Translations under genes and position numbers: made by a program
Notes under the pieces: model-generated
The model's database searches: none
Seen by the model: the letters and a program-made list of their open reading frames with translations, nothing else
Told to the model about the DNA's origin: nothing
Shown here: in pieces, positions 8,450-17,200 of the stretch
Layout of the letters: the number at the start of each line of letters is the position of its first letter
How positions within the stretch are numbered: the first letter of the stretch is position 1
DNA from: Fibrobacter sp. UBA4223
GTDB lineage: Bacteria; Fibrobacterota; Fibrobacteria; Fibrobacterales; Fibrobacteraceae
Reading direction: 5' to 3'
NCBI GenBank assembly: GCA_002382975.1
Contig: DFTB01000014.1
Location: 1-64,000, forward strand
DNA: 64,000 nucleotides

Positions 8450-9430
8450 ATGCCACGCCTGATGTCGCCGCTTAGGCCCCGCTATATGCGCAAGCCTCCC
8501 GAAGAGGCACCTGCGCAGGCCGCCCAGGCGCCGGATGCCCGCCAGCAGAAACAGCCCGCCGAACCCGAATACCCCGAAACGGTGCAGGTATCCGAAGGGA
8601 CTTTCCGGCAGGTGCGGGACGACAGCCTGGTGCTTTTATCCCAGGGAATCGAGCACAGGCTTGTGCGTTCGGAAGAAGGGCCGTTCCAGATTTTCATTGT
8701 GCCTGAGATGGAGGGTGCGGCAAGGCTGCAACTGGAACTGTACCACAAGGAGAATCCCCCGAAAGAGGAGAACCCGCCCATACCGCTGAGTTTCAGCCTG
8801 CAGCCCCTGTGGGTATTGCTTGCGCCCATTCTCGTGACACTGCTGCAATTCACGGACAAAATAAACCTCCACAGCGAAGGAGTTTCCGACGCGGCCAAGG
8901 TCCTGAAGGGGGAATGGTGGCGAAGCCTTACCGCCCAGACATTGCACGGAGACGCCAGGCATTTGGCGTCGAACCTGCTTTGCGGATACATCGTGATGAA
9001 CATGATTACCTTCCGCATTCCGCTCCTTAGGCTAGTACCCTTCATCGCCGTGGCCGCCGCCGTGGCAAACCTCTGTGTGTCGGCCACGGTACAGACGGAC
9101 TTTCGCTCCCTGGGGTTTTCCACCTTCGTGTTCGCCGCCATCGGATGCCTTTCGGTCATCGAGTTCCGGCTGATGCCCAAGGAGAGCCACGGGATGCTCC
9201 GCAGGTTCGCGCCCCTGTGCGGGGCGGCATCGCTGGCGGTATTTCTCGGGCTTGGCGAAAACGCCGACATCCTGGGACACGCCTACGGGTTCGTGGCAGG
9301 GCTTTTCTGCGGGTTCATTCCGAAAAAAAAGAGCCTGCGCTGGGGAACTCCCCTTTCAAGCGCAGACGGTGTTGGTGTCTTGATGTATTACGGCCTGTAC
9401 CTGTTGGCCTGGAAACTGGCGCTGGGCTAA
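8450..9430 (+). CDS. Rhomboid-family intramembrane serine protease
   Basis: This 326-aa protein has a soluble N-terminal region of about 115 residues that begins Pro/Ala/Gln-rich, then a six-helix rhomboid core. Family motifs are GEWWR (154-158), H166/H171 with N175 in the HG..RHLASN segment, the nucleophile S224 in GFSTF, and the general base H277 in LGHAYG. The catalytic dyad is thus present and the enzyme should be active in the inner membrane. GAGGAGG lies just upstream of the ATG. Substrates are unknown. It stands alone, with a REP-like palindrome downstream separating it from nrdG on the other strand. Confidence 0.85.
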   Translation: MPRLMSPLRPRYMRKPPEEAPAQAAQAPDARQQKQPAEPEYPETVQVSEGTFRQVRDDSLVLLSQGIEHRLVRSEEGPFQIFIVPEMEGAARLQLELYHKENPPKEENPPIPLSFSLQPLWVLLAPILVTLLQFTDKINLHSEGVSDAAKVLKGEWWRSLTAQTLHGDARHLASNLLCGYIVMNMITFRIPLLRLVPFIAVAAAVANLCVSATVQTDFRSLGFSTFVFAAIGCLSVIEFRLMPKESHGMLRRFAPLCGAASLAVFLGLGENADILGHAYGFVAGLFCGFIPKKKSLRWGTPLSSADGVGVLMYYGLYLLAWKLALG

Positions 9431-9519
9431 CTGACAGCAGATCCCCGCCTTGGTTCGATTTCACTCACCACAGGACGCGGGATGACAAGTTGAGCGGCCA
9501 GGGTGACAGTTGCGCTGGG

Positions 9520-10014
9520 CTAAACAGCGCACTTGACGGCAAGCGGTTCCCGCTCCGCCATTTCGTCCAGCTGGATCTGGTGCAGCACCACACGGCCCTG
9601 GGCAAGGCTTTCGGGCACATCGATGATGCGCTGGTTAGATGAGCCGCGGAACTTGAGTTCCAGGGAACGCTTCGCCATCACGAAGGGGCCGTCAATCAGG
9701 ATGTCGGCAAAGGTGAGCAGCTCGAAAAAGTCCGGACGCTCGTCCTTCAGTTCCATGAGGCGTTCGTAGGTATAACCCGTGTAGATAATCAGGTTCATAC
9801 CCCGTTCCTTGATTTCGCGGGCCAGCGGGATCAGGGCCGCCGATTGCTCCATAGGGTCGCCACCGCTGAAAGTGACACCGTCCAGCAGGGGGTTCTCGTC
9901 GATCATCGCAAGAATCTCTTCGATGTCGATAAAGTGCCCGCCTGCAAAGTCGTGAGTCTGCGGGTTGTGACAACCGGGGCAATGGTGATGACAGCCCTGG
10001 GTGAAAATCGTCAT
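9520..10014 (-). CDS. nrdG: Anaerobic ribonucleotide reductase activating protein NrdG (true N-terminus lies upstream)
   Basis: This is a radical SAM activase with the cluster motif C-HHH-C-PG-C and the FSGGDP motif. It generates the glycyl radical on NrdD using SAM. The frame is open well upstream of this ATG: codons up to about 10092 encode LRIAGIEPESFVDGPGIR, the conserved first strand of NrdG, which the protein needs. No ATG, GTG or TTG is found in that extension before a stop, so the real start is non-standard, or there is a +1 shift from the preceding small gene, or a base error. It is the last gene of the nrdD - small NrdD - nrdG set. Confidence 0.85.
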   Translation of the reverse strand: MTIFTQGCHHHCPGCHNPQTHDFAGGHFIDIEEILAMIDENPLLDGVTFSGGDPMEQSAALIPLAREIKERGMNLIIYTGYTYERLMELKDERPDFFELLTFADILIDGPFVMAKRSLELKFRGSSNQRIIDVPESLAQGRVVLHQIQLDEMAEREPLAVKCAV

Positions 10015-10090
10015 GCGGATACCGGGCCCATCTACGAAGGATTCCGGCTCGATTCCCGCGATGCGGAGTCTCGGAGTTTGCTGTTCCGTA

Positions 10091-10237
10091 TTACACCCCG
10101 TGCTTTACGCGGTCGTTCACTTCGGCGCGCTTCGCGTTATTGAAACGGTCGATGGTACCTACCAGGTAACCGGTGATGCGGCGGATGCGTTCGAAACCCA
10201 CACCCTCGCCATACTTGCTCAGTTCTTTTTCAGACAT
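10091..10237 (-). CDS. Separately encoded glycyl-radical C-terminus of NrdD (48 aa)
   Basis: A short gene with a strong AAGGAGG Shine-Dalgarno encodes 48 residues. It contains RITGYLVG, then RFNNAKRAEVNDRVKHG. This matches the end of class III reductases (E. coli NrdD ends RVCGYLG...RPFNAGKQEEVKRRVKHL), where the glycine of the GYL motif carries the catalytic radical. The large nrdD gene upstream ends before this motif. The peptide should therefore dock into NrdD and supply the radical glycine, much as YfiD does for pyruvate formate-lyase. Its stop codon overlaps the open NrdG frame. Confidence 0.8.
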   Translation of the reverse strand: MSEKELSKYGEGVGFERIRRITGYLVGTIDRFNNAKRAEVNDRVKHGV

Positions 10238-10258
10238 GTTGTCCTCCTTATGTTTAAT

Positions 10259-10332
10259 TATGATTTCGGATTTCAGATTTCAGAATTATTTTCATTCATC
10301 AAATTCCGAACTCCGAAATCTTAAATCTGAAT
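10259..10332. repeat. Intergenic TTCGGA/TCCGAA inverted-repeat module
   Basis: Repeated TTTCGGATTTCAGATTTCAG is followed by TTCCGAACTCCGAAATC, so the two halves are roughly complementary. A related module lies between ktrB and ktrA at 47112-47186. Here it separates nrdD from its C-terminal gene. Confidence 0.55.
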
Positions 10333-12663
10333 TTATCTAATTCCCTTGAACGCAGGCATACCCGGGTAAAGCTTGCGCAGTTCCTCAATCTTGGCCTCGG
10401 AAATGGCGTGACCTTCGCTACGTCCGCAGCGGGGGCAGCAGTCTCCGATAACACCCACGAATCCGCAAACCGGGTCGCGGTCCACCGGGTGGTTGATGGA
10501 ACCGTAGCCGATTCCCACCTTCGCCATGTGGTGCACGATCTTTTCGAAAGCGTCCAGGTTCTGCGTCGGGTCGCCATCGAGTTCGACGTAGCTGATGTGC
10601 CCCGCATTGGTGAGCGCATGGTACGGAGCCTCGAGCGAGAGCTTCTTGAATGCAGAAATCTTGTAGTACACCGGCACATGGAAAGAGTTGGTGTAGTAGT
10701 CGCGGTCGGTCACGCCCGGAATGATGCCGAACTTCTTCTTGTCCATACGCACGAAACGGCCAGAAAGGCCTTCGGCAGGTGTAGCGAGCAAGCTGAAGTT
10801 CAGGCCAAGGCGCTTGGATTCCTTGTCGCAGAATTCACGCATGTGGCCGATAATCTTGAGCCCCAGTTCCTGGGAAGCCTCGGATTCGCCGTGGTGCTTG
10901 CCGGTAAGGGCCACCAGGGTTTCGGCAAGGCCGATGAAACCGATGGAAAGGGTGCCGTGCTTGATGACCTCGCCCACGGTGTCTTCCCAGCCCAGTTTTT
11001 CGGAATCGATCCACACGCCCTGTCCCATGAGGAAGGGGAAGTTCTTGACCTTGCGGCGGCTCTGCACAGCAAAGCGTTCCATGAGCTGGTCGCTCACCAG
11101 TTGCAGCATGCGGTCCAATTCCTTGAAGAACAGGTCCACGGACTTCATCTTGATGGCGATGCGGGGCAGATTGATAGAAGTGAAACTCAGGTTACCACGG
11201 CCGAAGCTGATTTCGCGGGTCGGGTCATAGTTGTTGCCGATCACGCGGGTACGGCAACCCATGTAAGAGATTTCCGTTTCAGGGTGACCCGGCTTGTAGT
11301 ACTGCAGGTTGTAGGGAGCATCCTGGAAGCTGAAGTTGGGGAACAGGCGCTTCGCGCTCACCTTGCAGGCCAGCTTGAACAGGTCGTAGTTGGGGTCGCC
11401 GGGGTTCAGGCTGATGCCTTCCTTGACACGGAAAATCTGGATGGGGAAAATGGCCGTCTCGCCGCCGCCCAGGCCCTCGTCGGTGGTGAGCAGCAGGTTG
11501 CGCATCGCCATGCGGGCTTCGGGCTCGGTGCACATACCATAGTTGATGCTACTGAACGGAGTCTGCGCACCGGCGCGGCTGTGCATGGAGTTCAGGTTGT
11601 GGACAAACGCTTCCATCGCCTGGAAGGTGGTCTTGTCCGTCTCTTCGTAAGCCATCTTCTCGGCAAACTTCTGGGCCTTCATCACGATTTCGGTATCGAA
11701 GGTCTTGGAAAGTTCGCGGGCTTCCGCTTCCACGAACTTCTCGTTGGGCACGAGCGTCGCGACCATGCCCATCTCCGCCATTTCGGCGTGGAGCTTCTTC
11801 ACCACCGGCTGGATTTCTTCTTCGGTCTTGCCGGTAAGGAGGATGAGAGCCTTCACCATGTTCGAGAGGTAGGCCTTGCGGTAAGTAATGCGCACGCCGT
11901 CGGCCATGGCGTAGTCGAAGTTGGGAATGGACTGGCCGCCGTGCTGGTCGTTCTGGTTACTTTGTATGGCAATGGCAGCAAGAGCCGCGTAGCTGCGGAT
12001 ATCCTTGGGTTCGCGCAGGTGGCCGTGACCCGTGTTGAAACCGCCCTTGAACAGTTTCTTCAGGTCGATCTGGCAGCAGGTCATGGTGAGGGAGTAGAAG
12101 TCCAAATCGTGGATGTGGATATCGCCCTCGGAGTGTGCGCGGCTGTGCTCGGGCTTGAGCATCATCATGGTGTAGAAATGCTTGGCCGATTCGGAACCGT
12201 ACTTGAGCATGGTGCCCATGGCGGTGTCGCCGTCGATGTTCGCGTTTTCGCGCTTGAGGTCGGATTCCTTGGCGGAACTGAAAGTAATGTCGCGGAGCGT
12301 GTGCATGAGGCGGGTGTTCACTTCGCGGATGCGGGTACGCTCGGCACGGTACAGGATGTAGCTCTTGGCGGTATCGGCATAACCGCCCTCGGTCAGGGCC
12401 TTTTCAACGGCGTCCTGGATTTCTTCGATTTCGGGCTTTACCTTGCCCTCGGCTTCCAAAAGGCCAACGGCGCTTGCCGCCACCTGGAGGGCCGTGCTGG
12501 AGAGCACGTCGTCGTTTCCCAACAAATTCAGCTGGTCCTGGGAGGCCTTAATCTGTTCGTCCAATTCACCAGAGGCGCGGAAGGCCTTCTCGATAGCGGC
12601 AGAAATCTTCTCGATGTTAAACGGCATCTCGCGGCCGTCGCGCTTTTTCACTGTAACAATCAT
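10333..12663 (-). CDS. nrdD: Anaerobic ribonucleoside-triphosphate reductase, large part, lacking the glycyl-radical tail
   Basis: This 776-aa class III reductase starts with an ATP-cone regulatory domain (MIVTVKKRDGREMPFNIEKI, about residues 1-95). It carries family segments such as NLNSMHSRAGAQTPFSSINYG and a late Cys cluster (CGFVGVIGDCCPRCGR) that probably binds zinc. It then ends with SEAKIEELRKLYPGMPAFKGIR, without the expected RVxGYL glycyl-radical loop. That loop is encoded by the small gene 95 bases downstream. The enzyme reduces ribonucleotides without oxygen and needs NrdG for activation. Two NrdR-like boxes lie upstream of its start. Confidence 0.93.
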   Translation of the reverse strand: MIVTVKKRDGREMPFNIEKISAAIEKAFRASGELDEQIKASQDQLNLLGNDDVLSSTALQVAASAVGLLEAEGKVKPEIEEIQDAVEKALTEGGYADTAKSYILYRAERTRIREVNTRLMHTLRDITFSSAKESDLKRENANIDGDTAMGTMLKYGSESAKHFYTMMMLKPEHSRAHSEGDIHIHDLDFYSLTMTCCQIDLKKLFKGGFNTGHGHLREPKDIRSYAALAAIAIQSNQNDQHGGQSIPNFDYAMADGVRITYRKAYLSNMVKALILLTGKTEEEIQPVVKKLHAEMAEMGMVATLVPNEKFVEAEARELSKTFDTEIVMKAQKFAEKMAYEETDKTTFQAMEAFVHNLNSMHSRAGAQTPFSSINYGMCTEPEARMAMRNLLLTTDEGLGGGETAIFPIQIFRVKEGISLNPGDPNYDLFKLACKVSAKRLFPNFSFQDAPYNLQYYKPGHPETEISYMGCRTRVIGNNYDPTREISFGRGNLSFTSINLPRIAIKMKSVDLFFKELDRMLQLVSDQLMERFAVQSRRKVKNFPFLMGQGVWIDSEKLGWEDTVGEVIKHGTLSIGFIGLAETLVALTGKHHGESEASQELGLKIIGHMREFCDKESKRLGLNFSLLATPAEGLSGRFVRMDKKKFGIIPGVTDRDYYTNSFHVPVYYKISAFKKLSLEAPYHALTNAGHISYVELDGDPTQNLDAFEKIVHHMAKVGIGYGSINHPVDRDPVCGFVGVIGDCCPRCGRSEGHAISEAKIEELRKLYPGMPAFKGIR

Positions 12664-12717
12664 TACTTTTACCTTTTTTTCATCAAAATGGGTCAGCGGT
12701 CAAATAATAACAAAAAA

Positions 12718-12764
12718 CACCATATCTTGTGCTTTTCAATTCAAGACCACCACAACATGTGGTG
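12718..12764. promoter_or_regulatory. Two NrdR-box-like palindromes upstream of nrdD
   Basis: CACCATATCTTGTG (12718-12731) and CACAACATGTGGTG (12751-12764) share the pattern CAC-N-A-N-AT-N-T-N-GTG. Both resemble the known NrdR consensus (ACAC-W-ATAT-W-GTGT style). They are 33 bp centre to centre, about three helical turns, which is the arrangement expected for this repressor of ribonucleotide reductase genes. Confidence 0.55.
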
Positions 12765-12880
12765 ATTTTGAGGTCGGACCACCACCAGAGGTCGGGGGAA
12801 ATTTCGTCCAACTCCTTAATACACAAATATTTAAGGAAAACAGAAAAAAGTAAGATTGCGGAAAGCTACCGGGAAGATTA

Positions 12881-12977
12881 TCCTCCTTTGTGGTCATATA
12901 TAACAGAAAAAAGGAGGAAACGGCGAATGTCCGGGGAAAAAAGCAGATTTAATCAAAAATATATATCGTTTCAATAA
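12881..12977 (+). other. Hairpin covering a Shine-Dalgarno, with a 16-codon ORF
   Basis: TCCTCCTTT (12881-12889) pairs perfectly with AAAGGAGGA (12910-12918), hiding an AGGAGG site. Nine bases later an ATG (12927) opens a 16-codon frame, MSGEKSRFNQKYISFQ. It may be a leader peptide or small protein under structural control, or chance. Confidence 0.35.
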
Positions 12978-12988
12978 AAATTATTCAT

Positions 12989-13017
12989 TTGACAATATGG
13001 ATTAACGGACTTAAATT
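12989..13017 (+). promoter_or_regulatory. Promoter of the lipoprotein at 13075
   Basis: Consensus TTGACA (12989-12994), a 17-bp spacer and TAAATT (13012-13017). A GAGGAGG ribosome site precedes the ATG at 13075. Confidence 0.6.
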
Positions 13018-13074
13018 ATAGATGTAACAAACAAGCATTCCGGAAAGCGGCACCGCCCGCCCCGAGGAGGAATT

Positions 13075-13914
13075 ATGAAAAAGGCCATCGCACTCTGCTC
13101 TCTCGCATTTCTGCTCTGCTCCTGCGCAGGGGTACATGTCCAAAAACCCGAAGTCAACGACGTAAAGAAAGTCGCCATCTTGAGCGTGTCGGCCAGCGAG
13201 GACATCAAGAAGCTGGAAGACGAAGAAGAAAGCGGCAGCCTGAAGGACGCCCTGGTCGGGGTCGCCACCAGTGCCGCCGAAGACAACGTGAAGCAGCTCT
13301 CCAAGGGCCGGGAGAAAATCATCACCTACGGCGCCGACGCCCTGGCAGAAACCCTCGCCGGTCTTGACGGCTGGACGGTCGTGCCCGCCGAAGAGGTGAC
13401 AGGCAACGCCGATGTCCAGAAGTTCTTCGATCCCACAGGGGCAGAAGGCGTCATTAGCAAAATCGCAAGACTCGTGCCGGTGAACGGCTGGCGCTACATG
13501 ACACCCCAGGGAATGCACGAACTGCCCTACGAAGCGGTTGTCTCCGGTGAAACGGCACTCTTTGGTGCCAAAACCGACGACCAGGAAGTCCGAGAAAAAG
13601 TGGGCACACTCTGCGAATCCCTACACGTAGATGCAGTAGCCGTGGCCGAATACTACTTCTTTTACGAAGACGGCCTACTGACCCTGGCCAATACCGCAAA
13701 GCCCGTGGTGATGGTGGACGTGGTGCTTATCGACAAGAAGGGGAACAAGCTCCTCTTTACGGACCACGGCTGGACCCAGGTCAAGGGCAACGGCAACGTA
13801 ATGCTGGTGGACAAGTACGTGGACCTGCAATCCGACACCAGCGTGGACGCCTACGTAAACACCATCGACAAGGCCATGTCTGAATTCAAGAAGGCCGCGA
13901 AGAAAAAACTCTAA
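13075..13914 (+). CDS. Outer-membrane/periplasmic lipoprotein of unknown function
   Basis: This 279-aa protein starts MKKAIALCSLAFLLCSCAG, a lipoprotein signal with the lipid-bearing cysteine most likely C17. The mature part mixes alpha and beta segments (VKKVAILSVSAS, VDAVAVAEYYFFYEDG, KPVVMVDVVLIDKKGNKLLF). This resembles the lipoproteins with a Rossmann-like core found near envelope genes, but I cannot name a family. Its 3' end overlaps the symporter gene on the opposite strand by 29 bases, with no terminator between them. Confidence 0.75.
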   Translation: MKKAIALCSLAFLLCSCAGVHVQKPEVNDVKKVAILSVSASEDIKKLEDEEESGSLKDALVGVATSAAEDNVKQLSKGREKIITYGADALAETLAGLDGWTVVPAEEVTGNADVQKFFDPTGAEGVISKIARLVPVNGWRYMTPQGMHELPYEAVVSGETALFGAKTDDQEVREKVGTLCESLHVDAVAVAEYYFFYEDGLLTLANTAKPVVMVDVVLIDKKGNKLLFTDHGWTQVKGNGNVMLVDKYVDLQSDTSVDAYVNTIDKAMSEFKKAAKKKL

Positions 13915-15349
13915 GCAACAGCGCCACCAGGATGGTGGTGGTCATGCTGATAAAGGGCATCCAAGGCCAGCTGAATATACCGCCCAATACCGCAGGTACG
14001 CCAAAGGCGGGAATCCCCTGGATAAGCACCAGGCTTGCCATGCCGCAAAGGACGGCAACGATCACCTGCCAGCTCTTGAGACCCTTCACAAAGAAGGCCA
14101 GCAGGAACATACCAAGAAGCGGGCCGGTAAAGAGCCCCGTAAAGAAGATGGCGTTCTTGAGGAGGCTGCCCTGCTGGGTGGCGGCAAACAGAGCAAAGAA
14201 CACGCCCAGCACGCCCCAGACCACTGTCCAGATCTTGGCCCGCTTGAGACCGCCAATCCCTTCGGATTCGCCCCAACCCAAGAAGTCGTGCTCCGAGGTG
14301 TTGCTGAGGGAATTGATAGCTCCCGAAAGGCTGCTCATGGCTGCCGCACAGATAGCCGCCACAATAAGGCCGGTCACACCCACGGGGAGCCCGTTCACGA
14401 TAAAGTAGGGGAACACGTCGTTCTGGCCAAGGCCATCGGGCAAGGAGGCCACCTTGGAAATCTTGTAATAAACGAACAGGGCGGCGCCCACCCAGTAGAA
14501 CAATATGGAAACAGCACAGCCAAGCACCATGGAGAGCACGCTGGAGCGGTTGGCCGCCTTCACGTCTTTGCAGCTCAGGTAGCGCTGCACGAACTGCTGG
14601 TCGCAACCGCGAATGGCGATTTCTAGAACGGCATAGGCAAAGCCCGCCGACACCAAGGTACGTGCGTTAGAAATATCGAAACTGGCATCCCACCACTTGG
14701 TCTTGCCCGCCCCGCTTGCAAGGGCCGCCATTTCGCCAAAGCCACCGACGGCATTGGCGATTAAAACCAGCACCAAAACGCCGCCGCCAAAGAACACGCA
14801 AAACTGCATCACGTCGGTCCAGATAACCGCCTTGATGCCGCCAAACCAGGTGTAGAAAATGGCCACCGCCGCAGACACCACAATGGCAAGCTTCAAGTCG
14901 ATGTGCAAAATCTGGGCCAGCACCAGGGATGGCGCGTACAGCAGAATTCCCGTGCGGAGCAGAAGGTGCATACAATAGAAAACCGCCGCCAGGCGGCGCA
15001 CCGCCTTGGAACCGAAACGGACTTCGAAAAGTTCGTAGGCACTGTTGATTCCGGACGTGCGGAACCTGGGGATAAACACGAAGCCCACCACCACGATGCT
15101 GAGGAGCGCCCCTATCTGGAACATGAGGAACGTCATGTTGTCGCCGTATACGTCGGCGGGAGCGCCCAAGAAGGTGGTGGCGCTTACGGAGGTAGCGATA
15201 AGGCTTATACCTACGGCAATCCAAGGCATGGACCCGCCACCGAACATATATTCCTTGAGGTTCTTGTTGCCCCGGGAAACCCAGAGGCCGATAAACAGGG
15301 AAACTAAAAGGTAAGCGGCGAGAACCGCCCAATCCAAAACAGTGAACAA
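13886..15349 (-). CDS. Sodium:solute symporter (SSS family)
   Basis: This 487-aa protein is almost entirely hydrophobic, with about 13 membrane helices. It has the SSS-family hallmarks: N-terminal SLFIGLWVSRGNKNLKEYMFGGGSMPW, then GISLIATSVSATTFLGAP, and a middle stretch ISKVASLPDGLGQNDVFPYFI. It should couple sodium entry to uptake of an organic solute; the substrate cannot be read from sequence. The start is a TTG with GGGGG seven bases before it. It is the last gene of a run lptF-lptG-diguanylate cyclase-symporter on the minus strand, 23 bases after the cyclase stop. Confidence 0.9.
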   Translation of the reverse strand: MFTVLDWAVLAAYLLVSLFIGLWVSRGNKNLKEYMFGGGSMPWIAVGISLIATSVSATTFLGAPADVYGDNMTFLMFQIGALLSIVVVGFVFIPRFRTSGINSAYELFEVRFGSKAVRRLAAVFYCMHLLLRTGILLYAPSLVLAQILHIDLKLAIVVSAAVAIFYTWFGGIKAVIWTDVMQFCVFFGGGVLVLVLIANAVGGFGEMAALASGAGKTKWWDASFDISNARTLVSAGFAYAVLEIAIRGCDQQFVQRYLSCKDVKAANRSSVLSMVLGCAVSILFYWVGAALFVYYKISKVASLPDGLGQNDVFPYFIVNGLPVGVTGLIVAAICAAAMSSLSGAINSLSNTSEHDFLGWGESEGIGGLKRAKIWTVVWGVLGVFFALFAATQQGSLLKNAIFFTGLFTGPLLGMFLLAFFVKGLKSWQVIVAVLCGMASLVLIQGIPAFGVPAVLGGIFSWPWMPFISMTTTILVALLLRVFSSRPS

Positions 15350-15372
15350 TTTCGCCCCCTAGTCAAGCGGCT

Positions 15373-17190
15373 CTAGGCCGTTTCTGTGTACTGGATAACC
15401 TGATTGCGGCCGCCTTCCTTGGCCTTGTACAGGGCCTGGTCCGCAAAGTTCACGGCCTTCATCATGTTGTCCTTGAATTCCGGAGTCACGAGGAACGCAC
15501 CGATACTGATGCTCACCCGGAGAGGCGTGGCCTGGTGTACTTCGAATTCCAAATCCAGCACGGCCTTGCGGATGCGCTCCGCCGTTTCCATCATGCCTTC
15601 GGGCGTGGTATCTACGAGGCCCACCACCAGTTCTTCGCCACCGTAGCGGGCCACTACGTCGATATCCTTGCGGACTTCCCTCAGCAGGGTCTTTGCAATC
15701 CCGATGATCACCATGTCGCCCACGCCGTGACCATAGGTATCGTTCACGCTCTTGAAATGGTCGATGTCCATCATCAGCACGCCGATATTGTACTGACGTC
15801 TGTCGGCACGAATCTTTTCGGTGCGAAGGGCGTCGGGCAGGGTCCGCTTGTTCAAAAGACCTGTCATGCCGTCGCGAGTAGCCTCGTCTTTCTTGGTCTC
15901 GAACTGGCTTGCCCTGGCATAGGCAAAACCCGCCACTCCGGCAAAGGCCTTCAGAAGTTGCATTTCGTGTTCGGTGTAACGGCCAGAGGTTCGGCTCTCG
16001 AGGCAGATAGCCAGTTCCGCCTGACCCGCATTGTTGTCCGTAGAAATGGGCATCACGAACAGCTGGCGGAAATCCAGGTTCTTGTTTTCGCGGTTGTCTA
16101 TGCGGGGAATGTACTGGCTGGAGCTAGAACTGAAGAACCGTTCTACAGGACGTTTCTGGAAAAGCGCCAATACCGCAAGGCCCTTGTCCGAAAGAGTGAA
16201 CTTTTTATTCTGGAACTGTTCGCTGTCGATACCGTCGGCGCAGACCACATGGCCTTCACGTTCCTTGTGGGTATCCACCTGGTCCTGCTTGTCCAGGGCC
16301 AAAAGCATCATGCGGTCGTAAGGAATATTCTGCTTGACGTAGTCGAAAATCTGGTTATAGATGTCCTTGACGGACATAGTCTGGAAAAACTTGTGCTGGT
16401 AGCTGTACAGAATGCTGAACTGGTGCTGGCCGATAAAATTCTTTGCCGAAACGAAGCACTTGTAATAAAGGGCAAACAGGGTGCTTGCAATGTGGGTAAG
16501 AGCCTGGACCGTCGATTGGTTGAAGGCGTTGGGATACAGCGAATCTATCACCAGGGCGCCAATGCGGTTCTTGCCCTGGTCCAGGATAGGTACCGCGGCA
16601 AGGGACTTGATCATGGGATTGTCAATATAGTACAGCAGTGCCTTTCCGCCAGAAAGGTCGCCTTCCAGCAGGCGTTCCACGTCTATGTTGAAAAGCTGGC
16701 CGATAAGCCCAGAAGTTTCGGTCACTTTTACATCGGAAGCTATCTGGACGCTGGGGTCTGCACTATAGACCCGGATCCCCCATTCCTTGTTGCTGTTCAA
16801 TGAAGAGAAAATGACCAAAGAGTGAACATTGGGAATGACCCTTTTTAGCCCGTGGAGCAAATCGGTCATGGACTTGTTCACATCGGCGTTTGCACGGGCC
16901 CAGACCTGATTCACCTTCAGAGTAGAATTGGGTTCGTTGAATTCAGAAGATTCGTCCTTGATGGAGTTCCGAAGTTCCGGAGTCACCGCAGGGGCAAGGC
17001 CCGTGGCCCTCATGGCACGGGTCACCACCGGAAGGCTCGCCGTCTTGCTGCCAGGAATGCGGGGCAGGTTAATATAACCGAGAGCTACGGCAATGCCTGC
17101 CACAGGGATAAAGAACAGAAGCATTCCACCCTGAAACGCGACGCCTAAAAAAAGGCCCGCCACAAAAAACAACACACATGCCATCAACAT
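15373..17190 (-). CDS. Membrane-anchored GAF-GGDEF diguanylate cyclase
   Basis: In this 605-aa protein two N-terminal hydrophobic segments (about residues 1-40) are followed by one or two GAF-like sensory regions (about 85-420). The GGDEF domain covers about 430-600 and begins DGMTGLLNKRTL. The active-site loop reads RYGGEEL, a functional GGDEF variant, so c-di-GMP synthesis is expected. The gene lies ten bases after lptG and is probably co-transcribed with the LPS-export permeases, which would tie c-di-GMP signalling to the envelope operon. The signal sensed by the GAF regions is unknown. Confidence 0.88.
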   Translation of the reverse strand: MLMACVLFFVAGLFLGVAFQGGMLLFFIPVAGIAVALGYINLPRIPGSKTASLPVVTRAMRATGLAPAVTPELRNSIKDESSEFNEPNSTLKVNQVWARANADVNKSMTDLLHGLKRVIPNVHSLVIFSSLNSNKEWGIRVYSADPSVQIASDVKVTETSGLIGQLFNIDVERLLEGDLSGGKALLYYIDNPMIKSLAAVPILDQGKNRIGALVIDSLYPNAFNQSTVQALTHIASTLFALYYKCFVSAKNFIGQHQFSILYSYQHKFFQTMSVKDIYNQIFDYVKQNIPYDRMMLLALDKQDQVDTHKEREGHVVCADGIDSEQFQNKKFTLSDKGLAVLALFQKRPVERFFSSSSSQYIPRIDNRENKNLDFRQLFVMPISTDNNAGQAELAICLESRTSGRYTEHEMQLLKAFAGVAGFAYARASQFETKKDEATRDGMTGLLNKRTLPDALRTEKIRADRRQYNIGVLMMDIDHFKSVNDTYGHGVGDMVIIGIAKTLLREVRKDIDVVARYGGEELVVGLVDTTPEGMMETAERIRKAVLDLEFEVHQATPLRVSISIGAFLVTPEFKDNMMKAVNFADQALYKAKEGGRNQVIQYTETA

Positions 17191-17200
17191 TCAAAAACCT

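Noticed and set aside
10408..12765. 785-codon frame opposite nrdD
   Set aside because: A shadow of the GC-rich third-codon bias; nrdD is clearly the real gene, with its ATP cone and known motifs.
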